From: Flavobacteria bacterium BAL38
Lineage (GTDB): Bacteria; Bacteroidota; Bacteroidia; Flavobacteriales; Flavobacteriaceae
DNA: 64,000 nt
Direction: 5' to 3'
NCBI GenBank assembly: GCA_000169355.1
Contig: AAXX01000008.1
Span: 21,330-85,329, forward strand
Part shown: piece by piece, positions 24,361-33,470 of the stretch
How the letters are laid out: the number at the start of each line of letters is the position of its first letter
Position numbering within the stretch: the stretch's first letter is position 1
Program-made: the position numbers and the translations under genes
The notes under the pieces: model-generated
What the model was told of the DNA's origin: nothing
The model's database searches: none
Seen by the model: the letters and a program-made list of their open reading frames with translations, nothing else

Positions 24361-24497
24361 AGCCCTTTACCCCAAAGGGGGAATTAAGAATGTAAAAATA
24401 ATATTAATAACTATCTCATATTTTAATTTATAATAATTGTGAGAATTTAAAACCTATTGACCCCTAATAGGATTCCCCCTTAGGGGGTTAGGGGGCT
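24361..24497. repeat. 137-bp MITE-like intergenic element
   Basis: Inverted ends AGCCCTTTACCCCAAAGGGG (24361 on, continuing GAAT) and the complement at 24472-24497 (ATTCCCCCTTAGGGGGTTAG, then GGGGCT). They bracket about 87 A+T-rich bases without a frame. It begins at the SUI1 stop and ends 3 bases before the next ATG. Confidence 0.65.
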
Positions 24498-24500
24498 AAA

Positions 24501-25367
24501 ATGATTGCAGCATCAGAATTAATATTAAATCCAGAAGGAAGTGTATATCACATCAATTTAAAACCTGGACAAGTAGCTAAAGATATTATCTTCGTTGGTG
24601 ACCAAAACCGTGTTGAAAAAATTACAAAACACTTTGATTCTATTGAGTTTACGACTCAAAAACGTGAATTTAAAACCCAAACCGGAACTTATAAAGGTAA
24701 AAGAATTACAGTAATGTCAACTGGAATTGGTCCAGACAACATCGACATTGTTATGAACGAATTAGACGCTTTGGTAAACGTGGATTTAGCAACCAGAACT
24801 GTTAAGACAGAATTGACTTCGTTGAATATAGTTCGTATCGGAACTTCGGGTTCGTTACAAGCGGATATTCCTTGTGATAGCTTTGTTATGAGTCAGTATG
24901 GATTAGGTCTAGACAACATGCTTCGCTCCTATTTAATCGATGAAATTTCGGAAATAGAAATGGAAGAAGCGTTCATCAAACAAACGAATTGGGACATGAG
25001 AAAAGGGCGTCCCTATGTAATTTCTGGAAGTAAAACTTTAGAACAACGTTTGGAAAGCGATAAAATTTTCAAAGGATTTACTGGAACAGCTGGTGGATTT
25101 TACGGTCCACAAGGTCGTGTAGTGCGTTTAGGAATTCAAGATCCAGAATTAAATTCTAAAATGGATAGTTTCAATTTCAATGGAACTAGAATGACGAATT
25201 TAGAAATGGAAACAGGTGCTATTTATGGTTTAGGAAAACTATTAGGTCACAACTGTTTATCGTTAAATGCTATCATCGCAAATCGTGCAACTGGAACTTT
25301 CAGTGCAGACCCATACAAAGCTGTGGATGAATTAATTAAATATACTTTGAATAAGTTATCTGAATAA
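24501..25367 (+). CDS. Nucleoside phosphorylase, uridine phosphorylase-like
   Basis: 288 residues of the PNP/UDP family: FVGDQNRVEKITKHF near the start, STGIGPDNIDIVMNELDALV, then IVRIGTSGSLQADIP (the phosphate-binding GTSG) and the base/ribose-binding NLEMETGAIYGLGKLLGH near the end. It cleaves a nucleoside with phosphate to base and ribose-1-phosphate, serving nucleoside salvage. Bacteroidota uridine phosphorylases have this length and the insertion LDNMLRSYLIDEISEIEME. The exact base specificity is uncertain. Confidence 0.82.
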   Translation: MIAASELILNPEGSVYHINLKPGQVAKDIIFVGDQNRVEKITKHFDSIEFTTQKREFKTQTGTYKGKRITVMSTGIGPDNIDIVMNELDALVNVDLATRTVKTELTSLNIVRIGTSGSLQADIPCDSFVMSQYGLGLDNMLRSYLIDEISEIEMEEAFIKQTNWDMRKGRPYVISGSKTLEQRLESDKIFKGFTGTAGGFYGPQGRVVRLGIQDPELNSKMDSFNFNGTRMTNLEMETGAIYGLGKLLGHNCLSLNAIIANRATGTFSADPYKAVDELIKYTLNKLSE

Positions 25368-25381
25368 TTAAAAGCAAAAAA

Positions 25382-25759
25382 ATGACGTTTCGTTTTGCAA
25401 GACATACCAATGATTTAGAACAAATTAAATCTTTTTATATCGATATTTTAGGTTTTAAATTATTAGGTAATTTTGTAAAACATAATGATTATGATGGTAT
25501 TTTTATTGGAAAATCAAATGAAAATTGGCATTTAGAATTTACAAAATCAGAAGAAATTATTCATTTTAATTTTAATGAGGATGATATTTTAGTTTTTTAT
25601 CCAAATAGTAAAATGGAGTTTGATTCTATTATCGATAAAATTCAATTTTTTGAAATTGAATTTATAAAAGCTAAAAATCCATATTGGAATGAAAATGGCA
25701 AAATGATTTTAGACCCTGATGGTTATAGAATAGTTATTTCTAATTTAAAAATTACGTAA
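25382..25759 (+). CDS. VOC-family (glyoxalase/dioxygenase-like) protein
   Basis: 125 residues with two beta-alpha-beta-beta-beta units of the vicinal oxygen chelate fold: RFARHTNDLEQIKSFYIDIL then GFKLLG at the start, WHLEFTKS in the middle and MILDPDGYRIVISN at the end. Such proteins bind a divalent metal and act in detoxification or antibiotic resistance; no specific substrate is evident. The stop overlaps the start of the acetyltransferase (TAATG), so the two are coupled. Confidence 0.72.
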   Translation: MTFRFARHTNDLEQIKSFYIDILGFKLLGNFVKHNDYDGIFIGKSNENWHLEFTKSEEIIHFNFNEDDILVFYPNSKMEFDSIIDKIQFFEIEFIKAKNPYWNENGKMILDPDGYRIVISNLKIT

Positions 25760-26292
25760 TGAATTTTAGTATTGAAACAGAACGATTAATACTTCGACCA
25801 TTTGAAAAATCAGATGCAAATGCTCTATTTGAAATGGATTGCAATCCTAATGTTCACAAATATCTATGGCAAAAACCAATTATAGCTATTGAAGAAGTTT
25901 ATGCATACATAGAAATGGTTCAAAAACAATATCAAGAAAACAATATTGGTCGTTTTTCAACTATTATAAAGGAAACAGGAGAACTTATTGGTTGGACTGG
26001 TATAAAATTTGTGAAAGATCATGTAGAAAACGGAAATACCAATTTCTATGATTACGGCTATCGTTTAAATGAGAAATATTGGAATAAAGGCTATGCTAGT
26101 GAAGCTTCAAAAGCTTGGTTAGAATATGGTTTCAATCAAATGAAGATTAAGGAAATGAATGCCTATACACATGCTAATAATGGGGCTTCAAATCATGTTT
26201 TACAAAAAGTAGGTTTCAATTTTATGGAAGATTACCCTGATGAAAATGGTGTAACTTGGAAATGGTGGCAACTTTTAAATAGAGCTCAGTAA
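25759..26292 (+). CDS. GNAT-family N-acetyltransferase (RimJ/RimL-like)
   Basis: 177 residues. The start IETERLILRPFEKSDANALF is typical of ribosomal-protein-acetyltransferase-like GNATs. The acetyl-CoA site is in YGYRLNEKYWNKGYASEASK, and NAYTHANNGASNHVLQKVGF is the last strand-helix. The acceptor may be a protein N-terminus or a small amine. It is coupled to the VOC protein through a one-base overlap. Confidence 0.8.
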   Translation: MNFSIETERLILRPFEKSDANALFEMDCNPNVHKYLWQKPIIAIEEVYAYIEMVQKQYQENNIGRFSTIIKETGELIGWTGIKFVKDHVENGNTNFYDYGYRLNEKYWNKGYASEASKAWLEYGFNQMKIKEMNAYTHANNGASNHVLQKVGFNFMEDYPDENGVTWKWWQLLNRAQ

Positions 26293-26313
26293 TCAGTATT
26301 TAGTGTTCGGTAT

Positions 26314-26811
26314 ATGAAATTTAAAGAGCTAATTGATAAAGTAAAAAACATACCTTACGGAAGAAATGCTAATAGATTCGACTTTTCATTAGTACTTTCT
26401 GAAAACAAAGGAACTTGTAGTTCTAAGCATGCTTTCTTAAAGGATTTTGCTGATAAAAATGAAATTGAAAAAGTAAAGCTATACATTGGTATATTCAAAA
26501 TGAATGAAGTAAACACACCAAAAATAAGCGATTTACTCTCAAAAAATAATATCAATTACATTCCAGAAGCGCATTGTTATTTAAAGATTAATCAAATTCC
26601 GGTTGATGTTACAACATCTGATTCTTTTTACGATAAGATAAAGAATGAGATTATTGAAGAAATTGAAATCATTCCAAATCAAGTAAGTGATTTTAAAGTA
26701 GAATATCACAAGGCTTTTTTGAAAAAATGGATTGAAGAAACCAATCAAAATAATACCTTTGAAGAAATTTGGGAAATTAGAGAGCAATGTATAGAAAAAC
26801 TATCTATTTAA
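26314..26811 (+). CDS. Transglutaminase-like small protein
   Basis: 165 residues, cytosolic. A possible Cys-His-Asp triad of the transglutaminase/papain-like fold is visible: GTCSSKHAFLKDF (about C36), then IPEAHCYLKINQIPVDVTT (H and D near residues 89-101). The family is not otherwise recognised. The short gap before it contains AGTAATCAGTATTTAGTGTT, a word style seen in other intergenic gaps of this window. The function (peptidase, amidase or structural) is unknown. Confidence 0.55.
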   Translation: MKFKELIDKVKNIPYGRNANRFDFSLVLSENKGTCSSKHAFLKDFADKNEIEKVKLYIGIFKMNEVNTPKISDLLSKNNINYIPEAHCYLKINQIPVDVTTSDSFYDKIKNEIIEEIEIIPNQVSDFKVEYHKAFLKKWIEETNQNNTFEEIWEIREQCIEKLSI

Positions 26812-26859
26812 TGATCAAGACTTTTAAACTCTTAACCATTTAAACTCATAAACTTAAGA

Positions 26860-27705
26860 ATGAAAACAATAAAAATAGCTGGCGTTCCAGAACATTTCAA
26901 TTTACCGTGGCACATGTGCATTGAAGATGGTGAATTTGAAGCCGTTGGTATCGATTTACAATGGACAGATGTTCCAGAAGGAACAGGTAAAATGTGCCAA
27001 ATGCTTCGAGATGGTGAAACAGATATAGCTGTTATTCTTACCGAAGGAATTGTAAAAGATATTATTGCAGGTAATAATAGTAAAATTATTCAAGTTTATG
27101 TTAAAAGCCCACTAATATGGGGAATTCATGTGGCAGCGGATTCTAAATATGAAACACTTTCCGATTTAGAAAACAAGAAAGTAGCAATATCCCGAATGGG
27201 TTCTGGTTCTCATTTAATGAGTATTGTAAATGCACAAAATCAAAATTGGAATACAGAAAGTTTACAATTTGAAATCGTAAATACTATTGATGGAGCAGTG
27301 GAAAGTCTTTCTTCTGAAAAAGCTGATTATTTCATGTGGGAACGTTTTATGACAAAACAACTTGTAGATAATGGTACTTTTAGAAAAGTTGCTGACTGCC
27401 CTACTCATTGGCCTTGTTTTGTTATTGCAGTTAGAAATGAAGTTCTAAAAAATCAGCCTAAAATTATTACTCAAATTTTAGAAATTATAAATTCAACTAC
27501 CGAAGAATTCAAACAAATACCAAGTATTGATAGAACTTTAGCTTCTAAATACAATCAAAAACTAGAAGACATTCAAGAATGGTTAAAACTAACTAATTGG
27601 TCTCAAAAACAACTCGACAAAAAAACATTAGATAAAATTCAAAACCAATTATTATCATTACAAATTATTGAAAAAATTGTTCCTTATGAAATGATAATTA
27701 AATAA
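26860..27705 (+). CDS. Periplasmic-binding-fold protein (NMT1/SsuA-like) without signal peptide
   Basis: 281 residues with the type II substrate-binding fold: KIAGVPEHFNLPWHMCIEDG, LRDGETDIAVILTEGIVKDI and LSDLENKKVAISRMGSGSHL. Such proteins normally deliver small molecules to ABC importers, or bind HMP-thiamine precursors. This one starts directly with MKTIKIAGVPEHFN, so it has neither a signal peptide nor a lipobox, and no ABC permease or ATPase gene is near. A cytosolic ligand-binding or precursor-synthesis role is possible. Confidence 0.7.
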   Translation: MKTIKIAGVPEHFNLPWHMCIEDGEFEAVGIDLQWTDVPEGTGKMCQMLRDGETDIAVILTEGIVKDIIAGNNSKIIQVYVKSPLIWGIHVAADSKYETLSDLENKKVAISRMGSGSHLMSIVNAQNQNWNTESLQFEIVNTIDGAVESLSSEKADYFMWERFMTKQLVDNGTFRKVADCPTHWPCFVIAVRNEVLKNQPKIITQILEIINSTTEEFKQIPSIDRTLASKYNQKLEDIQEWLKLTNWSQKQLDKKTLDKIQNQLLSLQIIEKIVPYEMIIK

Positions 27706-27734
27706 ATACTTAATTTTATCGTTTTATTAAAATA

Positions 27735-28664
27735 ATGACAATTAAAATTCCCACTATTTCAAAACTTAAAGAAAAGCTTTCTTTACCAAAGCCATGGGAT
27801 AATGTTATCATTTTTTTATTAAATATTCTTATTGCAATTCCTATTTTTATAATTGCTCATCAAAATCTAATCGATTTAAATTGGCCAATTCATATAGATA
27901 GAATTTTACTTTTTATTCTACTAGTTGTAATTATTCAGTTAATTTTAAGATTGGTAAAAACAATTTTAATTTTGATCATTTTCTTGTATTTAATCTCTTT
28001 ATTTTATGGAACTATTTTTGGTGGATATGGTTTTGGTAGAGTATTTGAAGATTACAAATACATGATATATTCTATGAGTGAAAACCCTAAACCTCAGGAT
28101 ATTATTATTGAAAAACTATTACCTTTCCCTAATAAATCTAAAATTATAGATGCAGTAGATTTTGCAAATCCAAAAGTTAGAAACTTTGCATTATATGCAA
28201 CTTCAAAACACTTTACTACTAGTAATGAAACCGGTGATAAAAGAAGAATGATTCAGTGTTTTGCCATTTTCAAAGAAATTAGAAATCATTGGAATTATGT
28301 AAACGATCCTAAAGGAAGAGAATATATTGCTTATGCTTCAGAAAGTTTACAACATTTTTCTGGCGATTGTGATGATCATGCTATTTTAATGTCGGCTTGT
28401 ATTAAAGCAATTGGAGGCACTCCTAGAATTATTCATACAGGAGGTCATTTGTATCCAGAAATGTTAATTGGAAATAAAAATGATTTAGAATATGCCATAT
28501 ATTTAATAAAAGAAGTATTATTTATTAACGAGAGTGAAAATCAAGAAATTCACTATCACATTGATGAGCGTGGTCAAATTTGGTTAAATCTAGATTATAC
28601 AGCAACGTATCCTGGTGGACGTTTTATGAGTGAAGAAATTTTAGGAGCACTTACTTTTAATTGA
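27735..28664 (+). CDS. Membrane-anchored transglutaminase-like protein
   Basis: 309 residues. Two or three hydrophobic segments lie in the first ~105 residues (NVIIFLLNILIAIPIFIIA, ILLFILLVVIIQLILRLV and LILIIFLYLISLFYG). The transglutaminase-like domain (about 150-300) has the catalytic cysteine in FSGDCDDHAILMSACIKAIG, the histidine in IHTGGHLYPEM, and an aspartate in WLNLDYT. Bacterial members are predicted peptidases or cross-linkers of the envelope. The gene is 29 bases after the binding-fold gene. Confidence 0.78.
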   Translation: MTIKIPTISKLKEKLSLPKPWDNVIIFLLNILIAIPIFIIAHQNLIDLNWPIHIDRILLFILLVVIIQLILRLVKTILILIIFLYLISLFYGTIFGGYGFGRVFEDYKYMIYSMSENPKPQDIIIEKLLPFPNKSKIIDAVDFANPKVRNFALYATSKHFTTSNETGDKRRMIQCFAIFKEIRNHWNYVNDPKGREYIAYASESLQHFSGDCDDHAILMSACIKAIGGTPRIIHTGGHLYPEMLIGNKNDLEYAIYLIKEVLFINESENQEIHYHIDERGQIWLNLDYTATYPGGRFMSEEILGALTFN

Positions 28665-28703
28665 TAATTTTGCTATATTTACGAAAATTAACATCCCCTA
28701 TTT

Positions 28704-29285
28704 ATGAAAAAAATAAGTGTCCTATTTTGTTTATTACTTTCAGCGGTTTCGTTTTCCCAAACGAATTCAGATTCAATAACCTCTCCTATTTTAGCAAAAA
28801 AAAATGAAGTTAAAATTGATGTTTTAAATTTAATTTCAAATGGAAGATTAGGAATTACTTACGAACGCTTTTTAAATAATGATTTCTCTGTTGGAATTAC
28901 CGGAATGTTCTTAAATAAATCAAGCAAAAAAGATAACTTTTCAACTGACGACACTAGAACATTAATAGATTATCAAATAATACCTTATGTACGTTATGCT
29001 TTATCTAAAAGCGCAGTAAACTTATATTATTTAGAAGCCTTTACTTCTATTAATGGCGGACAATATAAAGAGTTAGTTACCCTAAATAATGGAGTTGCTG
29101 ATTATGTTGTAACTTCTGTTAAAGATTATAATGATTTAGCAATTGGTGCCTCTGCAGGATATAAATTCTATATAAAAGAAAGTTTTGTAGTTGATATTAC
29201 TATTGGAATGGGAAAAAACTTATTTCACGCAGAAAGTCCAAAAGATATTTCAAGATTAGGAATTAATTTAGGTTACCGATTTTAA
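28704..29285 (+). CDS. Outer-membrane beta-barrel protein (DUF3575-like)
   Basis: 193 residues with a signal peptide (MKKISVLFCLLLSAVSFSQ). Mature strands alternate as in a small beta barrel: KIDVLNLISNGRLGITYERF, FSVGITGMFLNK, QIIPYVRYALS and, at the C-terminus, ISRLGINLGYRF, whose last aromatic residue fits an outer-membrane barrel. No ligand is evident. It is separated by about 100 bases from the lipoprotein downstream. Confidence 0.7.
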   Translation: MKKISVLFCLLLSAVSFSQTNSDSITSPILAKKNEVKIDVLNLISNGRLGITYERFLNNDFSVGITGMFLNKSSKKDNFSTDDTRTLIDYQIIPYVRYALSKSAVNLYYLEAFTSINGGQYKELVTLNNGVADYVVTSVKDYNDLAIGASAGYKFYIKESFVVDITIGMGKNLFHAESPKDISRLGINLGYRF

Positions 29286-29382
29286 AGAAATATAAAATCG
29301 TTTTTATAACAAATTTGTGTTTGTAAGTCTTAGTTAAAAAAAAGCAAAACATTCATAAATGCTAATTAATAAATTTTACAAA

Positions 29383-29916
29383 ATGAAAAAATATATCCAA
29401 CTCCTTACAATTGCTTTAATATCAATCATTTTTACAGGATGTACAGAAAATGATGATGAATTTTATGCCTCTAAATATGTAACATCAAATGGTTTAATTG
29501 AAGTAATTACAACCACTAGTAACGCTACTGTATCGTGTAATTTTGCTCGATTACTTCCTCAAGATACAAATCCTTTAGATTTATACTTAACATCTACTTC
29601 TGAAGAATTTTTCTTTAATTATACTTTAGAAAAGAAAAATGATGCTGGAAATTGGGAATATGTAAGTTCATCAAATTATACCATTACAAATAATTTAGGA
29701 AGCAATCAACTAGGTAGTTATATATCAGCAATTTGTCAATTAGATGCGCTAGAAAGTGATTATCAGTATGAAAGTGTAATAACTCCAAATACTGCAGGCC
29801 AATATAGATTATCAGTAGATAACGAAATCGTTTCTTTAGATTCAAAAGATGCGGTTACTGTAACCATTAAAACAACCGTTATTGGTTCCAATAATATCGA
29901 ATTTACTATCTTATAA
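29383..29916 (+). CDS. Lipoprotein of unknown function
   Basis: 177 residues from ATG 29383 (MKKYIQLLTIALISIIFTGC), chosen over an ATG eight codons earlier because the signal sequence starts here. The lipobox IFTGC is at 16-20 and is followed by TENDDEFY, an acidic stretch of the kind that exports lipoproteins to the surface in Bacteroidota. The rest is beta-rich, without a recognised domain. Confidence 0.7.
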   Translation: MKKYIQLLTIALISIIFTGCTENDDEFYASKYVTSNGLIEVITTTSNATVSCNFARLLPQDTNPLDLYLTSTSEEFFFNYTLEKKNDAGNWEYVSSSNYTITNNLGSNQLGSYISAICQLDALESDYQYESVITPNTAGQYRLSVDNEIVSLDSKDAVTVTIKTTVIGSNNIEFTIL

Positions 29917-29952
29917 AACTGTTTAAAATTATTATAAAAAAATTGAAACGGA

Positions 29953-30618
29953 TTACCAGTCTATTTCAACTTTTTTATTTTTTAATAAGTATTCATTCGT
30001 CAATTTAAAATGATCATTACCAAACCAAAAACCTCTGTTAGCACTTAAAGGAGAAGGATGACCACTTTCTAAAACTAAATGTTTAGTTCTGTTTATTAAT
30101 TTACCTTTTTTTTGTGCAAAACCACCCCAAAGTAAAAACACAATATTTTCTGATTGTTCATTAATTACATTAATAACAGCATCGGTAAAAACGTTCCATT
30201 TTATATGCTTGTGACTATTAGCTTCGTCTTTTCTTACCGTTAAACCTGCATTTAATAACAATACCCCTTGCTTTGCCCAATGTTGTAAATTACCCGAAGT
30301 TGGAAAAAGAATTCGATCATATTCGTTATTAATTTCCGTATAAATATTTTTTAATGATGGCGGAATTGCTACTCCATCATTCACCGAAAAACACAAACCA
30401 TTAGCTTCTCCAGATCCATGATAAGGATCTTGTCCTATAATTACCACTTTTGTTTCTTGAAAATCAAATTGCTCAAATGCAGAAAAAATCAATTCTTTTG
30501 GCGGATAACAAGTTGACGTATCATATTCTTGATACACTTCTTTCATTAATTCAACAAAATAAGGTTTCTCAAATTCGGGTGATAATTTTATGTGCCAAGA
30601 CTTATTATTGATAAACAT
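29953..30618 (-). CDS. ung: Uracil-DNA glycosylase
   Basis: 221 residues. The water-activating loop VVIIGQDPYHGSGEANGLCF is at about 60-80, the uracil-binding part in LLLNAGLTVRKDEANSH, and the DNA-intercalating loop is HPSPLSANRGFWF. It removes uracil from DNA at the start of base-excision repair. It is alone and divergent from mutS2, another repair gene. Confidence 0.95.
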   Translation of the reverse strand: MFINNKSWHIKLSPEFEKPYFVELMKEVYQEYDTSTCYPPKELIFSAFEQFDFQETKVVIIGQDPYHGSGEANGLCFSVNDGVAIPPSLKNIYTEINNEYDRILFPTSGNLQHWAKQGVLLLNAGLTVRKDEANSHKHIKWNVFTDAVINVINEQSENIVFLLWGGFAQKKGKLINRTKHLVLESGHPSPLSANRGFWFGNDHFKLTNEYLLKNKKVEIDW

Positions 30619-30650
30619 TTTATAATTTTTACCAAAAATATAAATTTCTG

Positions 30651-30682
30651 TTGCAATATGCCTTTATTACTTTGTAACTTTG
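30651..30682 (+). promoter_or_regulatory. Promoter of mutS2
   Basis: TTG (30651-30653), a 21-base spacer, and TAACTTTG (30675-30682), matching the flavobacterial consensus 19 bases before the mutS2 ATG. Confidence 0.7.
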
Positions 30683-30701
30683 ACCTAACAGAAAAAGAAA
30701 A

Positions 30702-32870
30702 ATGATTTCGATTACCCAAAAAACGCTTCAGGATTTAGAATTCAATACGGTTTTAGAAACCATCGCTGGTCGATGTAACACTGATATTGGTGAAGCAAAA
30801 GCAATGGCAATAACGCCTTTTAAAAACAAAGAAGAATTGCTTTTTAACTTAAAGCAAACTTCTGAATATTTATCTTCGTTTTCTAACAATAACGCCATTC
30901 CGAATCACGGATTTGAAAATATCAACTACGAATTAAAATTCTTAGCTATTGAAGATAGTTTCTTGGAAGTGGGAAGTTTTAAAAAGATTGCGAACCTTTC
31001 AGAAACCGCTATTACGTTAATTCAGTTTTTAAAGAAATTCGAAGACTATTATCCAAATCTATATCAAAAAGCTTCGCAAATTGACATTGTAAAACTGATT
31101 TTGCAACGCATTGACGAAGTGGTAGATAAATTCGGAATAATAAAAGACAACGCTTCACCCGATTTGATTGATATTCGACGAAATATAAACGTCGTTCGAG
31201 GGAAAATCAACCAAAGTTTTGGTATGGCTTTGAGCCAATATAATTCGTTAGGTTACTTAGACGATATTAAAGAAACGGTTGTTGAAAATCGCAGAGTTTT
31301 AGCGGTTTTAGCCATGTACCGAAGAAAAGTGAAAGGTTCTATTTTAGGAAGTTCTAAAACAGGAAGTATTGCTTATATCGAACCCGAAGCAGCAAAACGT
31401 TACTCAAGAGAATTGAACAATTTAGAGTTTGAAGAACGTGAAGAAATAATGCGCATTTTAAAACGTTTAACCAATGAAATTCGTCCGTTTACCGAAACTA
31501 TTGCGGCTTATCAAGACTTTTTAAGTGATGTTGATGTGATTGCTGCAAAAGCGAAATATGCCAATAAAATCAACGGAATTCTTCCTAATATTATTGAAGA
31601 AAAGCGAATGTTTTTTAGAGAAGCCTTCCATCCTATTTTGTATTTAAATAATAAGGAAAAGAAAGCAATTACGTATCCACAAACCATCGAATTACATAAC
31701 GAAAGTCGCATTATTGTAATTTCTGGACCTAATGCTGGTGGAAAAACGATTTCTTTAAAAACCGTTGGCTTATTACAATTAATGCTGCAAAGTGGGATAT
31801 TAATTCCAGTTCACGAACGAAGTGAAACCTTTTTATTCGACAGAATTTTAACAGATATTGGAGATAACCAATCTATTGAAAATCATTTAAGTACGTACAG
31901 TTACCGATTAAAAAACATGAACTATTTTTTAAAGAAATGTAACGATAAAACCTTATTTTTAATTGATGAGTTTGGAACCGGTTCCGATCCGGAATTAGGT
32001 GGCGCTTTGGCCGAAACCTTTTTGGAAGAATTTTATGCTCGTGAAGCATTCGGAATTATTACTACTCATTACAGCAATTTAAAAATATTAGCAAACGAAT
32101 TACCTTTTGCTTCCAACGCGAACATGATGTTTGATGAGAAATCATTAGAACCTATGTACAAATTGATTTTAGGTCAAGCCGGAAGTTCATTTACATTCGA
32201 AGTCGCACAGAAAAATGGAATTCCATTCGGATTAATAAATCGTGCTAAAAAGAAAATTGAAGGCGGAAAAGTACGCTTTGACAAAACAATTGCTACACTT
32301 CAGAAGGAACGTTCTAAATTGGAAAAAACTTCCTTAAATTTAAAAGAAGAAGAAACCAAAGCGCGTGAAGAAAGCAAAAAAATGGAATCCATTAATGCCA
32401 AAATTCAAGATAAATTAGAGCGATATCAGGAATTATATGATGCGAATCAGCGTTTAATTTATATGGGGCAAAAAATTGATGATATATCGGAAAGTTACTT
32501 CAATAATAAAGACAAAAAGACACTAATTGGTGAGTTTTTGAAAATGGTTGAAATCGAAAATTCGAAACGTAAAAAACTTTCGGTTAAAGAAAAGAAAGTA
32601 AAAGAAGTCATCCAGAAAAAAGTGGAAGAAGAAGTCAAAGTGATTGTGGAGGAAATTCGAGTAGTTAAAAAAGAAAAAAAAATCAAAGCCAAAATTGAAG
32701 AAGAAAACAAACCAAAAGTTACTTTAAAAGTTGGCGACAGAGTTAGAATGATAGATGGAAAAGCGATTGGAACCATTGATGTAATCGAAAAAACAAAAGC
32801 AACTGTGAATTACGGAATTTTCACATCAAAAGTGAGTTTAGAGCAATTGGAATACGTGCAACCTGTTTAA
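30702..32870 (+). CDS. MutS2-family endonuclease/recombination ATPase without Smr domain
   Basis: 722 residues. The MutS-like ATPase (about 315-510) has the Walker A loop SGPNAGGKTISLKTVGLLQL, Walker B in LFLIDEFGTGSDPELG and the LSTYSYRLKNM switch. A long charged coiled coil (about 520-680) follows, then a small KOW-like beta domain (LKVGDRVRMIDGKAIGTIDV). The Smr nuclease domain present in Bacillus or Helicobacter MutS2 is missing, as in other Flavobacteriaceae. MutS2 suppresses homologous recombination or rescues stalled ribosomes in characterised species. Confidence 0.9.
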   Translation: MISITQKTLQDLEFNTVLETIAGRCNTDIGEAKAMAITPFKNKEELLFNLKQTSEYLSSFSNNNAIPNHGFENINYELKFLAIEDSFLEVGSFKKIANLSETAITLIQFLKKFEDYYPNLYQKASQIDIVKLILQRIDEVVDKFGIIKDNASPDLIDIRRNINVVRGKINQSFGMALSQYNSLGYLDDIKETVVENRRVLAVLAMYRRKVKGSILGSSKTGSIAYIEPEAAKRYSRELNNLEFEEREEIMRILKRLTNEIRPFTETIAAYQDFLSDVDVIAAKAKYANKINGILPNIIEEKRMFFREAFHPILYLNNKEKKAITYPQTIELHNESRIIVISGPNAGGKTISLKTVGLLQLMLQSGILIPVHERSETFLFDRILTDIGDNQSIENHLSTYSYRLKNMNYFLKKCNDKTLFLIDEFGTGSDPELGGALAETFLEEFYAREAFGIITTHYSNLKILANELPFASNANMMFDEKSLEPMYKLILGQAGSSFTFEVAQKNGIPFGLINRAKKKIEGGKVRFDKTIATLQKERSKLEKTSLNLKEEETKAREESKKMESINAKIQDKLERYQELYDANQRLIYMGQKIDDISESYFNNKDKKTLIGEFLKMVEIENSKRKKLSVKEKKVKEVIQKKVEEEVKVIVEEIRVVKKEKKIKAKIEEENKPKVTLKVGDRVRMIDGKAIGTIDVIEKTKATVNYGIFTSKVSLEQLEYVQPV

Positions 32871-32937
32871 GTTATACAGAGTTTTTTCAATTACTTAATT
32901 TTTTAAAAATCTGTGTTCCTTTTTTTAAAAATTAAAG

Positions 32938-32973
32938 ATTGAACTTGACATTAAACTTGACATTGAACTTGAT
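32938..32973 (+). repeat. Three tandem 12-bp repeats
   Basis: The unit ATTGAACTTGAC occurs three times (second ATTAAACTTGAC, third ATTGAACTTGAT), ending two bases before the DCC protein's ATG. Confidence 0.65.
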
Positions 32974-32975
32974 TT

Positions 32976-33398
32976 ATGGAAATACAAGACTTACCACAAG
33001 ATAAAAAAATTATACTTTTTGACGGTGTTTGCAACCTTTGCAATTCATCTGTTCAATATATTATAAAACAGGATAAAAAAGATATTTTTCGATTTGTATC
33101 CTTGCAATCAGAATTAGGTCAAAAAATTTTAAAACAAATTGGAATTAATCCCATTCACACTGATAGCATTGTATTGTATGAACCTGGAATCTCTTATTAT
33201 TACAAGTCTACAGCCGCTTTAGAAATCGCAAAAGGATTAAATGGAATATTTACTTTAGCTACTGTTTTTAAGTTGTTACCTTTAGGAATTCGAGATATTA
33301 TTTACGATTATGTTGCAAGAAATCGCTACAAATGGTATGGAAAAAAAGAAGCGTGTATGATTCCAACTCCTGAATTAAAAGCCAAGTTTCTAGAATAG
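32976..33398 (+). CDS. DCC-family thiol-disulfide oxidoreductase-like protein (DUF393)
   Basis: 140 residues. The signature DGVCNLCNSSVQYIIKQDK is at about 16-34, with the C-x-x-C pair of the DCC family. KYRW-like ending: NRYKWYGKKEACMIPTPELK. Members are predicted thioredoxin-fold oxidoreductases in the cytosol. A tandem repeat lies directly before the start, and no ribosome-binding site is visible. Confidence 0.82.
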   Translation: MEIQDLPQDKKIILFDGVCNLCNSSVQYIIKQDKKDIFRFVSLQSELGQKILKQIGINPIHTDSIVLYEPGISYYYKSTAALEIAKGLNGIFTLATVFKLLPLGIRDIIYDYVARNRYKWYGKKEACMIPTPELKAKFLE

Positions 33399-33470
33399 AT
33401 TTATATGATAATTATCAGGTAATAAACCATTAGTTCTATTTATCTTTGTATAAATCTAACCTTTGTAACT

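Noticed and set aside
32495..32776. 93-codon minus-strand frame rich in S/T/F
   Set aside because: It is the antisense of the Lys/Glu-rich coiled coil of MutS2, which always yields such frames.
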